Origin: an uncultured Eubacteriales bacterium
Lineage (GTDB): Bacteria; Bacillota; Clostridia; Peptostreptococcales; Anaerovoracaceae
Length of the DNA stretch: 5,209 nt
Direction of reading: 5' to 3'
NCBI GenBank assembly: GCA_902797345.1
Contig: CADBSL010000065.1
Span: 1 to 5,209, forward strand
Position 1 is the stretch's first letter. The number at the start of each line of letters is the position of its first letter. The notes beneath the pieces are model-generated. The model was not told the origin of the DNA and made no database searches. It saw only the letters and a program-made list of their open reading frames with translations. Shown here one piece after another: positions 1-5,209 of the stretch. The translations under genes were made by a program, and so were the position numbers.

Positions 1-10
1 ACCATATCAA

Positions 11-86
11 GCCCAGGTAGCTCAGTCGGTAGAGCAGGGGACTGAAAATCCCCGTGTCCTTGGTTCAATTCCGAGCCTGGGCACCA
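11..86 (+). tRNA. tRNA-Phe (anticodon GAA), CCA encoded
   Basis: A full cloverleaf can be drawn by eye. The acceptor stem 11-17 pairs perfectly with 76-82, followed by discriminator A83 and an encoded CCA at 84-86. The D stem is 20-23 with 32-35, with the loop AGTCGGTA. The anticodon stem 37-41 pairs with 49-53 and its 7-base loop CTGAAAA puts GAA at 44-46, which reads Phe codons. The variable loop is 54-58. The T stem 59-63 pairs with 71-75 (one G-T pair) around the loop TTCAATT. The gene is 76 bases long, normal for this class. It delivers phenylalanine to the ribosome. The first ten bases of the window may be a tRNA spacer, but no neighbouring tRNA is visible. Confidence 0.97.
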
Positions 87-90
87 CACG

Positions 91-120
91 TCCGAATTCC
101 TTGTGGATTCGGATTTTTTT
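91..120 (+). terminator. Rho-independent terminator of the tRNA-Phe gene
   Basis: Bases 91-99 pair with 105-113 (nine pairs, one of them G-T) around the five-base loop CTTGT. Seven T follow at 114-120. It starts four bases after the CCA end, so it closes the tRNA transcript and separates it from the protein genes downstream. Confidence 0.9.
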
Positions 121-121
121 A

Positions 122-150
122 TTGCCACAATTCTTTCTTTCGGGTAGAAT
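122..150 (+). promoter_or_regulatory. Sigma-70/SigA-type promoter for the amidase operon
   Basis: TTGCCA at 122-127 and TAGAAT at 145-150 each differ by two bases or fewer from TTGACA and TATAAT, and they are separated by exactly 17 bases. Transcription would start near 156-158, giving a leader of about 20 bases before the amidase start at 176. The -35 box begins directly behind the terminator T-run, so the tRNA unit ends exactly where the next unit begins. This is read by eye from consensus only. Confidence 0.65.
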
Positions 151-175
151 TTTAGTAAGAAAGGAAGGACGAATC

Positions 176-1072
176 ATGATGTATCTGAAAAAAGAGCAGA
201 ACGTGAATCTGTTTGATAAAAACAATGAGCCGGTGCTGCGGTGCAGTTTGCCGGCACAGCTGACCTTCGAGACCAATGACAGCTTCGCCGGTCAGGTAAA
301 AAGCGAGGACGACTCCATGGACTCCTTCGATTATGATATCATCAACCCCTGCACCGGACCGGTGTACTTTGAAGGGGTGAAGCCCGGGGATGTACTGGAG
401 ATCGAGATCCAAAGCATCACCTGCAAGTCGCCGGGGTGGGCCATGTGCGTGCCGAACGAAGGTGTGATCGGCCACCTGGTAAAGGAACCGAAAACGAAGA
501 TCTATCACTTTGACGATAAAACGCTGAATCTGGGCGGCGGGATCAAAGTCCCGGTGGACCCGATGATCGGCGTCATCGGCGTGGCGCCGGCGGGAGAACC
601 CTTAAGGGCCATCATGCCGGGAGATCACGGCGGGAATATGGACAATAACATGATCAAAGCCGGGGCGACGGTTTACCTGCCAGTGCAGGTGGAAGGAGCC
701 CTCTTGGCCATTGGCGACCTCCACGTCCGAATGGGAGACGGGGAGAGCTTTTACACCGGTATCGAAGTAGGCGGTGTAGTAGAGGTCAGCGTCAATGTGC
801 GCCGGGACCTGAAGATGGACATCCCCTTTGTGAAGTATAACGGAAGATTCGCTTCCGCTGCCACGGAGGAGACCGTGGAAGGCGCCACCTCCAAGGCCAT
901 GGAAAAGCTGGTGCAGTTTATCGTGGACAACGGACGGTTGGACTTTTACGAAGCAGGGTTCCTGTGCGGGGCCTGTGCACACATGGAGGTCTGCCAGGTG
1001 GTGGATCCTCACAAAACCATGCGGATGGCCATCGAATTGGATGTGCTGAAACAGGCGGGAGTGGAGATCTGA
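176..1072 (+). CDS. Acetamidase/formamidase family amidase (FmdA_AmdA)
   Basis: This 298-residue protein belongs by its motifs to the acetamidase/formamidase family, whose characterised members hydrolyse short aliphatic amides to the acid and ammonia. Family-type blocks seen are NPCTGPVYFEGVKPGD at about residues 57-72, MPGDHGGNMDNN at 147-158, and GDLHVRMGDGE at 180-190, where D150, H151, D181 and H183 are likely active-site or metal-site residues. The length matches the family (about 300). No signal peptide is seen, so it should be cytoplasmic. The reading frame is open back to 101, but a start there lies inside the tRNA terminator and upstream of the promoter. AAGGAAGGA at 161-169 points to ATG 176 or the adjacent ATG 179. 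Near the C-terminus, C264, C267, H269 and C273 sit where I recall a Leu/Ala-Gly-Asp type stretch in relatives. It is the first gene of the run, 18 bases before the permease. The substrate cannot be read from the sequence. Confidence 0.88.
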   Translation: MMYLKKEQNVNLFDKNNEPVLRCSLPAQLTFETNDSFAGQVKSEDDSMDSFDYDIINPCTGPVYFEGVKPGDVLEIEIQSITCKSPGWAMCVPNEGVIGHLVKEPKTKIYHFDDKTLNLGGGIKVPVDPMIGVIGVAPAGEPLRAIMPGDHGGNMDNNMIKAGATVYLPVQVEGALLAIGDLHVRMGDGESFYTGIEVGGVVEVSVNVRRDLKMDIPFVKYNGRFASAATEETVEGATSKAMEKLVQFIVDNGRLDFYEAGFLCGACAHMEVCQVVDPHKTMRMAIELDVLKQAGVEI

Positions 1073-1090
1073 TCCCGCCGGAGGTAATGG

Positions 1091-1984
1091 ATGAACGAAA
1101 ACACTACGTTTAAAGCCGGATACTTTTTTGCATTGGCGTCCGCTCTGTTTTACGCGCTGCAGGTGGTGGTGAACAAATATATCCTCTCTTCGGGGATCGC
1201 CGCCAGAGATCAATTGGTGATGGTTTACACCGGATCCACCCTGGTCTTGCTGGTCGTGTTTCTTTTCCAGAGGAAGAAAAGCGGAGCGACACTTTTTCCG
1301 GAGAAACCCTTTCGGATCCCCATCATCGTGCAGGGGGTCCTGGGGTGCTGTTTTACCAGCTTCTTCCTCTTCCTGGCGATGGAGCGGATGAACGCCGGAA
1401 TCTGTTCGATGCTGCTGTATCTGTGCCCGATCTACGTCTGCATCTTTTTCATGGCCACCGGGATCCGTAAGATCAGTTTCTACAATAAACTGGCGGTGGG
1501 GCTGGCCTTTGCCGGAGCGGTGCTGGTATTGAATATCCTCGGCGGAGGAGACCTGAAATGGTCTGCTGCGGGGATCGCGCTGGGTTTCCTCAGTGGTCTT
1601 TGCTACGCTTTCTACAGCATCCATGCGGACCTGAAGCTGAAAGACATGCCGGCGATGCAGATGCTATTCTATATGTATTTAGTGGCGATGCTGACCTTCT
1701 GGGTATTGAACCCGGGATTCCTAGCTCATCCGCCAACGATCCCGGCAGGGATGATCCCGGTGATGCTGTTCGCGATCTTCCTGCAGGTGATGCCGTTGGC
1801 CATGATCAACCTGTCGATCCGGATGATCGGGTCCAACAAGACCACGGTGATCGCCACCATGGAACTGCCGTTGACGGTATTGCTGGCATTCTTCATCCTG
1901 GGAGAGAAGATGACGCTCCTTCAGGTCCTGGGGATCGGGCTGACACTGTTGGCGGTGATCATTATCAATGTAAAAAAAGAGTAA
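1091..1984 (+). CDS. EamA/DMT-superfamily permease, ten membrane helices
   Basis: This 297-residue protein is almost entirely hydrophobic. About ten helices can be placed, near residues 9-29, 41-60, 77-97, 101-121, 131-149, 159-178, 188-207, 217-237, 245-270 and 274-292. That is the two-times-five-helix arrangement of EamA (RhaT/YdcZ-like) drug/metabolite transporters. The C-terminal half ends with the typical pattern of an E-L-P-L-T-V helix, GEKMTLLQVLG, and a final aliphatic helix ending in INVKK. It acts in the cytoplasmic membrane. The substrate is unknown: family members move amino acids, nucleosides, amides, sugars or drugs. GGAGG at 1080-1084 lies six bases before ATG 1091, and an ATG at 1087 is out of frame. 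With only 18 bases after the amidase stop, co-expression is very likely, so it may move the amide or its product (inference). The stop TAA is followed at once by TGA. Confidence 0.9.
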   Translation: MNENTTFKAGYFFALASALFYALQVVVNKYILSSGIAARDQLVMVYTGSTLVLLVVFLFQRKKSGATLFPEKPFRIPIIVQGVLGCCFTSFFLFLAMERMNAGICSMLLYLCPIYVCIFFMATGIRKISFYNKLAVGLAFAGAVLVLNILGGGDLKWSAAGIALGFLSGLCYAFYSIHADLKLKDMPAMQMLFYMYLVAMLTFWVLNPGFLAHPPTIPAGMIPVMLFAIFLQVMPLAMINLSIRMIGSNKTTVIATMELPLTVLLAFFILGEKMTLLQVLGIGLTLLAVIIINVKKE

Positions 1985-2006
1985 TGAGATAGAAGATGGA
2001 AGATGG

Positions 2007-2013
2007 AAGGAGG
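2007..2013 (+). promoter_or_regulatory. Ribosome binding site that sets the zinc-ribbon protein start
   Basis: AAGGAGG is a complete Shine-Dalgarno match and ends seven bases before ATG 2021. An in-frame ATG at 2003 lies upstream of this site and would translate the site itself into MEGGEG, so it is rejected as the start. A 7-base tandem duplication, GAAGATG at 1992-1998 and 1999-2005, runs into the site and creates the false ATG. Confidence 0.85.
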
Positions 2014-2020
2014 CGAAGGA

Positions 2021-3604
2021 ATGGCATTTCGATGTGCGAACTGCAATGGTGATATCCGTTTCGATATCGAATCTCAACAGATGAAATGCGATCATTGCGG
2101 AAGCACCTTTGACCCGGACAGCTTTCGGGTAGACAATATCAGTAATCAGGAAGACATCCCGGAACAGGGTCTGACGGTGTTTCTTTGCGGGGGCTGCGGA
2201 GCAGAGCTGCAGGGGACAGAGGAATCTGCCGTAGGGTTTTGTCCCTATTGCGGCGGACAAAGCTTCCTGAAAAAGGGTTCCGGCGAAGGGGCTGCGGAGC
2301 GGATCCTTCCGTTTCAGATCACCAAAGACCGGTGTGCGGAGCTGTTCCGGGAATATGCCCGGGGAGTCCGGTATCTGCCCAGGGATATGAAGCGGCCGGA
2401 TCACCTGGAAAACTTCACCGGGATCTATATGCCCTATTATGAATACGATGTGGAGATGGGGAGCCCTTCCATCCAGGGAACGAAGACGGTGGAACACCAC
2501 AGCAAGTATGACGTGGTGAACACCTACCGGATCGATGCACGGATCGACGGGAATTACTGCGGAGTGCCCTTTGATGCCAGCCGGTATCTGGATGATGAGA
2601 TCGCGTCGCGGGTACAGCCCTTCGACATGGAGAAGCAAAAGGAGTTCACGCCGGCCTATCTGTCCGGATTCTACGCGGATGCTTCTACCGTTCCGCCGGA
2701 GACGTACTATGCAGATGCGGAGGATCAGGCTTCCCAGGACATGGTGGATGAAGTGGCGGAAAAGGTGTACCAGCAGGACCGGATCCGGGTGGAGAAGAGC
2801 ACCGCTTCGATCCCGGCCCAGACCCAGGGGCACCACGCGTCTCTGCTTCCCATGTGGTTTTTGACCTGGCGGAAAGGCGACCGGGTGGCGTACGCCGTGG
2901 TGAACGGGGAATCCGGAAAAGTGGCGTCGGATCTGCCGGTGGACATGAAAGCCTTTGCTTTGGGGTGTCTGGGGATCGCCGCAGCGATCTTCGTATTTCT
3001 GGAACTGTTGTTCCAGCCAACGCCGGGGCTGACTTCAGTGATCAGCCTGATCTGCGGGGCACTGATGGCGGTGTCGGTCCGGGGCAGCACCAAACAGTTA
3101 TATGAAAAACAGACCCATGCCAATGATAAAGGGTGGTTTGCCGGACAGGAAACCGAGGCTCCGAAAGAGGTGAAGAAAAAGAAGCGCAGGGAGCGCGCGA
3201 AGGTATCGATCCCGACGTCCCTGATCGCGATCATTTTCATGTTCATTCTTTCTGCCGGACCCAATGCCCTGAGTATGGTGACCGGGAGTACTTCCGGCTC
3301 GGCGCTGGGGGTGGCTGTCGGAGGAGTCGCAGTGGCGGTAACTCTGGTGATGGCGGTCCAGGTGTTCCGGTGGAAGAGGGGGATCCCTCAGATCCAGCCG
3401 GTGATCGCGATCCTGCTGGTTTTGGTGGGGGTCCTTCTGAATACCGTGATCCTGTATCTGGCGCCGGTGAATGACGGTTGGTATTACCTGGGGGATGCGG
3501 CGGGGATCCTGCTGCTGATCCTGGCGGCTGTAAGCATGATGAAGGTGTATAACACCGGAACGACCCGGCCGCTGCCGAAGTTGTTTGACAGAGAAGAGGT
3601 GTGA
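2021..3604 (+). CDS. Membrane protein with two N-terminal TFIIB-type zinc ribbons
   Basis: Counted from ATG 2021 this is a 527-residue protein. Two CxxC...CxxC knuckles are visible: C5/C8 with C23/C26, and C56/C59 with C74/C77. They form two zinc ribbons of the TFIIB/rubredoxin-like kind. Residues about 90-305 are a soluble, charged, Tyr- and Asp-rich region that I cannot assign to a fold. Six membrane segments follow at about 311-331, 336-353, 397-415, 427-449, 458-480 and 489-507. A very basic loop, KKKKRRER, at 385-392 suggests that this loop faces the cytoplasm. The tail RPLPKLFDREEV is short and polar. Proteins of this type are common in Clostridia and annotated only as zinc-ribbon-containing; I know of no assigned function. 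DNA binding should not be assumed, because zinc ribbons also serve as structural or protein-docking modules. Its stop is three bases before the TPM gene, so the two are probably made together and may form a complex. Confidence 0.82.
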   Translation: MAFRCANCNGDIRFDIESQQMKCDHCGSTFDPDSFRVDNISNQEDIPEQGLTVFLCGGCGAELQGTEESAVGFCPYCGGQSFLKKGSGEGAAERILPFQITKDRCAELFREYARGVRYLPRDMKRPDHLENFTGIYMPYYEYDVEMGSPSIQGTKTVEHHSKYDVVNTYRIDARIDGNYCGVPFDASRYLDDEIASRVQPFDMEKQKEFTPAYLSGFYADASTVPPETYYADAEDQASQDMVDEVAEKVYQQDRIRVEKSTASIPAQTQGHHASLLPMWFLTWRKGDRVAYAVVNGESGKVASDLPVDMKAFALGCLGIAAAIFVFLELLFQPTPGLTSVISLICGALMAVSVRGSTKQLYEKQTHANDKGWFAGQETEAPKEVKKKKRRERAKVSIPTSLIAIIFMFILSAGPNALSMVTGSTSGSALGVAVGGVAVAVTLVMAVQVFRWKRGIPQIQPVIAILLVLVGVLLNTVILYLAPVNDGWYYLGDAAGILLLILAAVSMMKVYNTGTTRPLPKLFDREEV

Positions 3605-3607
3605 GGG

Positions 3608-4372
3608 ATGAAAAAGAGATTGACGATATGGGTCGTATTCCTGATTTGCTTTGTCTCTGCCGGTGCGGTGGCCTTTGCGGAAGAGGGTCAGCTGACAGTC
3701 AGTGACTATGCGGGACTCTTCACGGAGACTCAGACTCAGGCGCTGATCGAGGACTATTCGGCGATCACCGAGTATATGGATGCAGAAGTGCTGACGGTGG
3801 ATACCTACCTGGGAGAGACATCCTCCGTGGCGGAGCAGTATGCGATCCAGGCCTACGGGAACGATCCCGCAGTGATCTTTATGATCGATATGTATAACCG
3901 GCAGATCTATGTGTATGCCAATGGGGATGCCCTGAAGACCATCTCCCGGGCGGATTCCCGGGCGATCACGGATAATATATATAAATATGCTTCCCAGGGA
4001 GACTATTACGGCTGCGCGGCAGGGGCCCTGGATCAGATTTTGGGCAAGTGTCAGGGGCAGAGGCTGTCCCGACCGGTGAAGCACATCACCAATGCCATGA
4101 TCGCGATCCTTTTGGGGATCCTGATCAACTACCTGGTCGTAGTACAGTCCAGAAAGGCCCGCCGGGAGCGGAGGACTGCCGGCTCGGTCAGCGTCAACAG
4201 CAGGCCCGCCGTATTACCGGCCATCGGTCTGGCAGCACCGCTGATCATCAGCAGTATGCGGATCTACCACAACAATGATTCCGGAGGATCCGGCGGCTTC
4301 GGCGGCGGGGGCGGAGGCTTCAGCGGCGGCGGAGGCGGACACTCCGGCGGGGGCGGAGGCCACAGCTTCTGA
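3608..4372 (+). CDS. TPM-domain (YgcG/DUF477-like) exported protein with Gly/His-rich tail
   Basis: This is a 254-residue protein. Residues 1-24 look like a signal peptide: KKR, a hydrophobic core, then AFA before E25. Residues about 29-145 resemble the TPM domain: LTVSDYAGLFTETQ, an alternating beta segment VLTVDTYLG, AYGNDPAVIFMIDMYNRQIYVYANGDAL, then a helix rich in Asp/Arg. A single membrane helix lies at about 160-179, followed by a basic RKARRERR, and the C-terminus is a Gly-rich tail (226-254) with SGGGGGH repeats ending in HSF. Gly-rich tails after a membrane helix are typical of YgcG-type TPM proteins. The predicted topology is TPM domain outside and tail inside. TPM proteins include thylakoid phosphatase-like and photosystem repair factors, but the bacterial role is unsettled. 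AGAGGTG at 3595-3601, inside the end of the previous gene, is the likely ribosome site, so the gene is probably translationally coupled to the zinc-ribbon gene. The TPM match is somewhat divergent. Confidence 0.82.
   Translation: MKKRLTIWVVFLICFVSAGAVAFAEEGQLTVSDYAGLFTETQTQALIEDYSAITEYMDAEVLTVDTYLGETSSVAEQYAIQAYGNDPAVIFMIDMYNRQIYVYANGDALKTISRADSRAITDNIYKYASQGDYYGCAAGALDQILGKCQGQRLSRPVKHITNAMIAILLGILINYLVVVQSRKARRERRTAGSVSVNSRPAVLPAIGLAAPLIISSMRIYHNNDSGGSGGFGGGGGGFSGGGGGHSGGGGGHSF
4283..4363 (+). repeat. GGC/GGA-rich repeat encoding the Gly/His tail
   Basis: This stretch encodes residues 226-252 of the TPM protein and consists almost only of GGC, GGA and GGG codons broken by Ser, Phe and His. 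Two SGGGGGH units (about 239-245 and 246-252) are adjacent copies. Such sequence is prone to slippage, so tail length may vary between strains. Confidence 0.75.
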
Positions 4373-4390
4373 TCAGTATGATAATACTGA
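4373..4390 (+). other. Short hairpin directly after the TPM stop codon
   Basis: TCAGTAT at 4373-4379 pairs with ATACTGA at 4384-4390 around the four-base loop GATA. It begins on the first base after the stop codon. It is AT-rich and not followed by a T-run, so it is not a standard terminator. It could shape the 3' end of the operon mRNA or be chance. Confidence 0.45.
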
Positions 4391-4423
4391 CAAAGAATGC
4401 CGACAGAGAGTATTGACCGAAAA

Positions 4424-4448
4424 GAAGGGGACCGAAAAGGTCCCCTTC
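4424..4448 (+). terminator. Perfect 10-bp hairpin, possible operon 3' end, no T-run
   Basis: Bases 4424-4433 pair without mismatch to 4439-4448 around the loop GAAAA. The stem core is GGGGACC with GGTCCCC, very stable for its size. Downstream on the + strand there is no run of T (GTCGAATAAA follows), so intrinsic termination would be weak. On the - strand the stem is followed only by TTTTCGG. It may be a Rho-aided or imperfect terminator of the four-gene run, or an mRNA-stabilising 3' hairpin. The sequence GACCGAAAAG occurs at 4415-4424 and again at 4430-4439, the second copy forming part of the stem and loop. Confidence 0.4.
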
Positions 4449-4476
4449 GTCGAATAAACGGGTATGATCTGATAAA

Positions 4477-4746
4477 TGTCTGAGACGGAGGAAGGAGGAG
4501 GCACAGATCATTGGGGATAACAGGTCTAAATGTCTAAGAGAAAAAGCCGAGTGAGACAGACAAAATAACGAGTATTGAGCAAGCATCTGTGATTTGAGGA
4601 TCAATGATTTAGACAAACTTGCATGAAGCAGTAATATGTCTGTGTTAATGGGCAGAAAAATACAGACAATTTGCGCCTTGCGGGTGTATGTCTAAGATTT
4701 GAGGGCAAAGCTTACAGACAAATGGACCGGTTCCGATTATCTATCT
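4477..4746. repeat. Degenerate ~53-bp-period array of 32-base inverted-repeat units
   Basis: Units begin at 4477, 4531, 4584, 4637 and 4689, with a decayed edge unit at 4742. The steps are therefore 54, 53, 53, 52 and 53 bases. Each unit opens with TGTCT (CATCT in the third, TATCT in the last) and closes with AGACA, at 4558-4562, 4611-4615, 4664-4668 and 4716-4720. The 22-base gap between the two is exact in four successive units. The first unit has AGATCA at 4505-4510, shifted by one base. AGACA is always followed by AA. The unit interiors are purine-rich and share GAGG or GGG near base 12-16; units at 4584 and 4689 share GATTTGAGG. Spacers of 20-22 bases look unrelated. The two ends are complementary, so each unit can form a hairpin in RNA. 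I see no coding potential and do not recognise the family. Confidence 0.75.
4637..4668. other. Best-formed hairpin unit of the array
   Basis: TGTCTGT at 4637-4643 and ACAGACA at 4662-4668 are perfect 7-base inverted repeats around an 18-base A/G-rich loop. The next unit, at 4689-4720, has a 5-base TGTCT/AGACA stem that can extend through AAG with CTT across a two-base bulge. Confidence 0.6.
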
Positions 4747-4828
4747 AAATTAGGGAAGTGTCTTGAATAATAGTTAAATTATGAGGTAGCAACTCACTGA
4801 GAAATAAGACTGATTCGGGAGGTAACAT
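4747..4828 (+). promoter_or_regulatory. AT-rich leader of the VOC gene with its ribosome site
   Basis: This is the last part of the gene-free gap. GGAGG at 4818-4822 stands six bases before ATG 4829 and clearly sets that start. Upstream, 4760-4785 is AT-rich (TTGAAT at 4763, TTAAAT at 4774), but no -35/-10 pair with 16-18 base spacing convinces me, so the promoter is not placed. The promoter could lie in the array. Confidence 0.5.
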
Positions 4829-5185
4829 ATGGATTATAGACTGAAGCTGTCGACGATCATTGTCGAGGATATCGAGGAATCCATTGCGTTTTATCAAAAC
4901 ACCTTTGGATTTAAGATGGTAGAAAAATTTTATAATGAAGACGGCGGACTGGTTCTGATGCAAAGTCCGGGAGGTGCTGCCGTTGAGTTGATTGACAGTA
5001 AGAACTTTGAAACCGGCTTTTGGTCGATGGGGATAGAGGTGGATGATTTTGAAACGGCAATAGAGGAGTTAAGATCAAAAGGTTGTAAATTCATTTTCGA
5101 GCCAACCAGCCTGCCTCTTGGAAAGCTGGCCATGATAGAGGATCCGAACGGAGTGAGAATCGCGGTCCTGCAATTGATAAAATAA
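4829..5185 (+). CDS. VOC-superfamily (glyoxalase/bleomycin-resistance fold) protein
   Basis: This 118-residue protein has the length and pattern of a single VOC domain with two beta-alpha-beta-beta-beta halves. The first half is TIIVEDIEESIAFYQNTFGF at about 9-28, then a GLVLMQSPGG strand and AVELID at 51-56. The second half is MGIEVDDFETAIEELRSKG at 67-85, then LAMIEDPNGVRIAVLQL at 100-116. In metal-dependent glyoxalases four ligand positions are used; by eye these align with L7, E53, S66 and A112 here, so only the glutamate remains. It is thus more likely a binding/sequestration protein or a VOC enzyme with another mechanism than a lactoylglutathione lyase. GGAGG at 4818-4822 sets the start. 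It lies 456 bases from the operon, after the repeat array, and its base composition is more AT-rich than the genes to the left, suggesting a separate unit. Substrate unknown. Confidence 0.88.
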   Translation: MDYRLKLSTIIVEDIEESIAFYQNTFGFKMVEKFYNEDGGLVLMQSPGGAAVELIDSKNFETGFWSMGIEVDDFETAIEELRSKGCKFIFEPTSLPLGKLAMIEDPNGVRIAVLQLIK

Positions 5186-5209
5186 GTGGAAGGCGCCCGG
5201 ACAAGAGAG

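Noticed and set aside
101..175. Longer N-terminus for the amidase starting at 101
   Set aside because: The ATG lies inside the tRNA terminator stem, upstream of the likely promoter, without a ribosome site. ATG 176 has AAGGAAGGA at a proper distance and gives the family length.
602..1624. Long open frame on the - strand across the amidase and permease
   Set aside because: It crosses two well-supported genes and its translation is low-complexity, rich in His, Gln and Arg, as expected for the opposite strand of GC-rich codons.
1992..2012. 7-base tandem repeat GAAGATG before the zinc-ribbon gene as a phase-variation switch
   Set aside because: Only two full copies are present and they lie upstream of the real start, so frame changes would not alter the protein.
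2003..2020. Start of the zinc-ribbon protein at ATG 2003
   Set aside because: The only good Shine-Dalgarno lies downstream of this ATG and fits ATG 2021, and the extra residues MEGGEG are just the translated ribosome site.
1721..2836. Long open frame on the - strand over the permease and zinc-ribbon genes
   Set aside because: No family resemblance, Arg/His-rich shadow composition, and overlap with clear + strand genes.
3098..4084. Long open frame on the - strand over the zinc-ribbon and TPM genes
   Set aside because: Its composition (very rich in His, Gln, Arg and Pro) is that of an antisense shadow.
4320..4616. Open frame on the - strand over the Gly-rich tail and the array
   Set aside because: It begins in the array and ends in the complement of the Gly-codon repeat, giving a RRRRSVRLRRR-type tail. 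No ribosome site or family is recognised.
4477..4746. CRISPR array (32-base repeats with 20-22 base spacers)
   Set aside because: Repeats share only their ends and some interior bases, whereas CRISPR repeats are nearly identical. Spacers are too short and there are no cas genes in the window.
5186..5209. Possible terminator after the VOC gene
   Set aside because: Only 24 bases are visible. A GGCGCC-like palindrome is present, but there is no complete stem with T-run before the window ends.

Overview
The window reads as a piece of a moderately GC-rich Firmicutes (Clostridia-type) chromosome. The pointers are strong Shine-Dalgarno sequences of the GGAGG/AAGGAGG type before every gene, a tRNA gene with encoded CCA, a compact stem plus T-run terminator, and a zinc-ribbon membrane protein and TPM-domain protein pair of a kind familiar from Clostridia. 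I cannot name the genus. All genes that I can support are on the + strand.

Layout. Positions 11-86 are tRNA-Phe(GAA), followed by a Rho-independent terminator (91-120). Directly after it lies a good sigma-70-type promoter (122-150) for a tightly packed four-gene run: an acetamidase/formamidase-family amidase (176-1072), a ten-helix EamA/DMT permease (1091-1984), a double zinc-ribbon protein with about six membrane helices (2021-3604), and a secreted or membrane-anchored TPM-domain protein with a Gly/His-rich tail (3608-4372). Gaps inside the run are 18, 36 and 3 bases, so co-transcription is likely. A VOC/glyoxalase-fold protein (4829-5185) stands apart at the right end. The last 24 bases hold nothing I can call.

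How the genes may work together. The amidase and permease look like a small amide uptake/hydrolysis or export module (inference). The zinc-ribbon and TPM genes are nearly touching and probably form one envelope-associated unit of unknown function. The VOC protein has lost three of the four usual metal-ligand positions, so it is probably not a classical metal-dependent glyoxalase.

The most unusual part is the 456-base non-coding gap 4373-4828. It contains two hairpins and then a degenerate array from 4477 to about 4746 with a repeat period of 52-54 bases. Each unit starts with TGTCT (or a one- or two-base variant), has 22 variable purine-rich bases, and ends with AGACA, so the unit is a 32-base imperfect inverted repeat. 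Units are separated by 20-22 bases of unrelated sequence. Four consecutive units keep the 32-base geometry exactly. I do not recognise this element. It is the best candidate in the window for something undescribed: an array of structured RNA hairpins, or an array of protein-binding sites spaced by about five helical turns.
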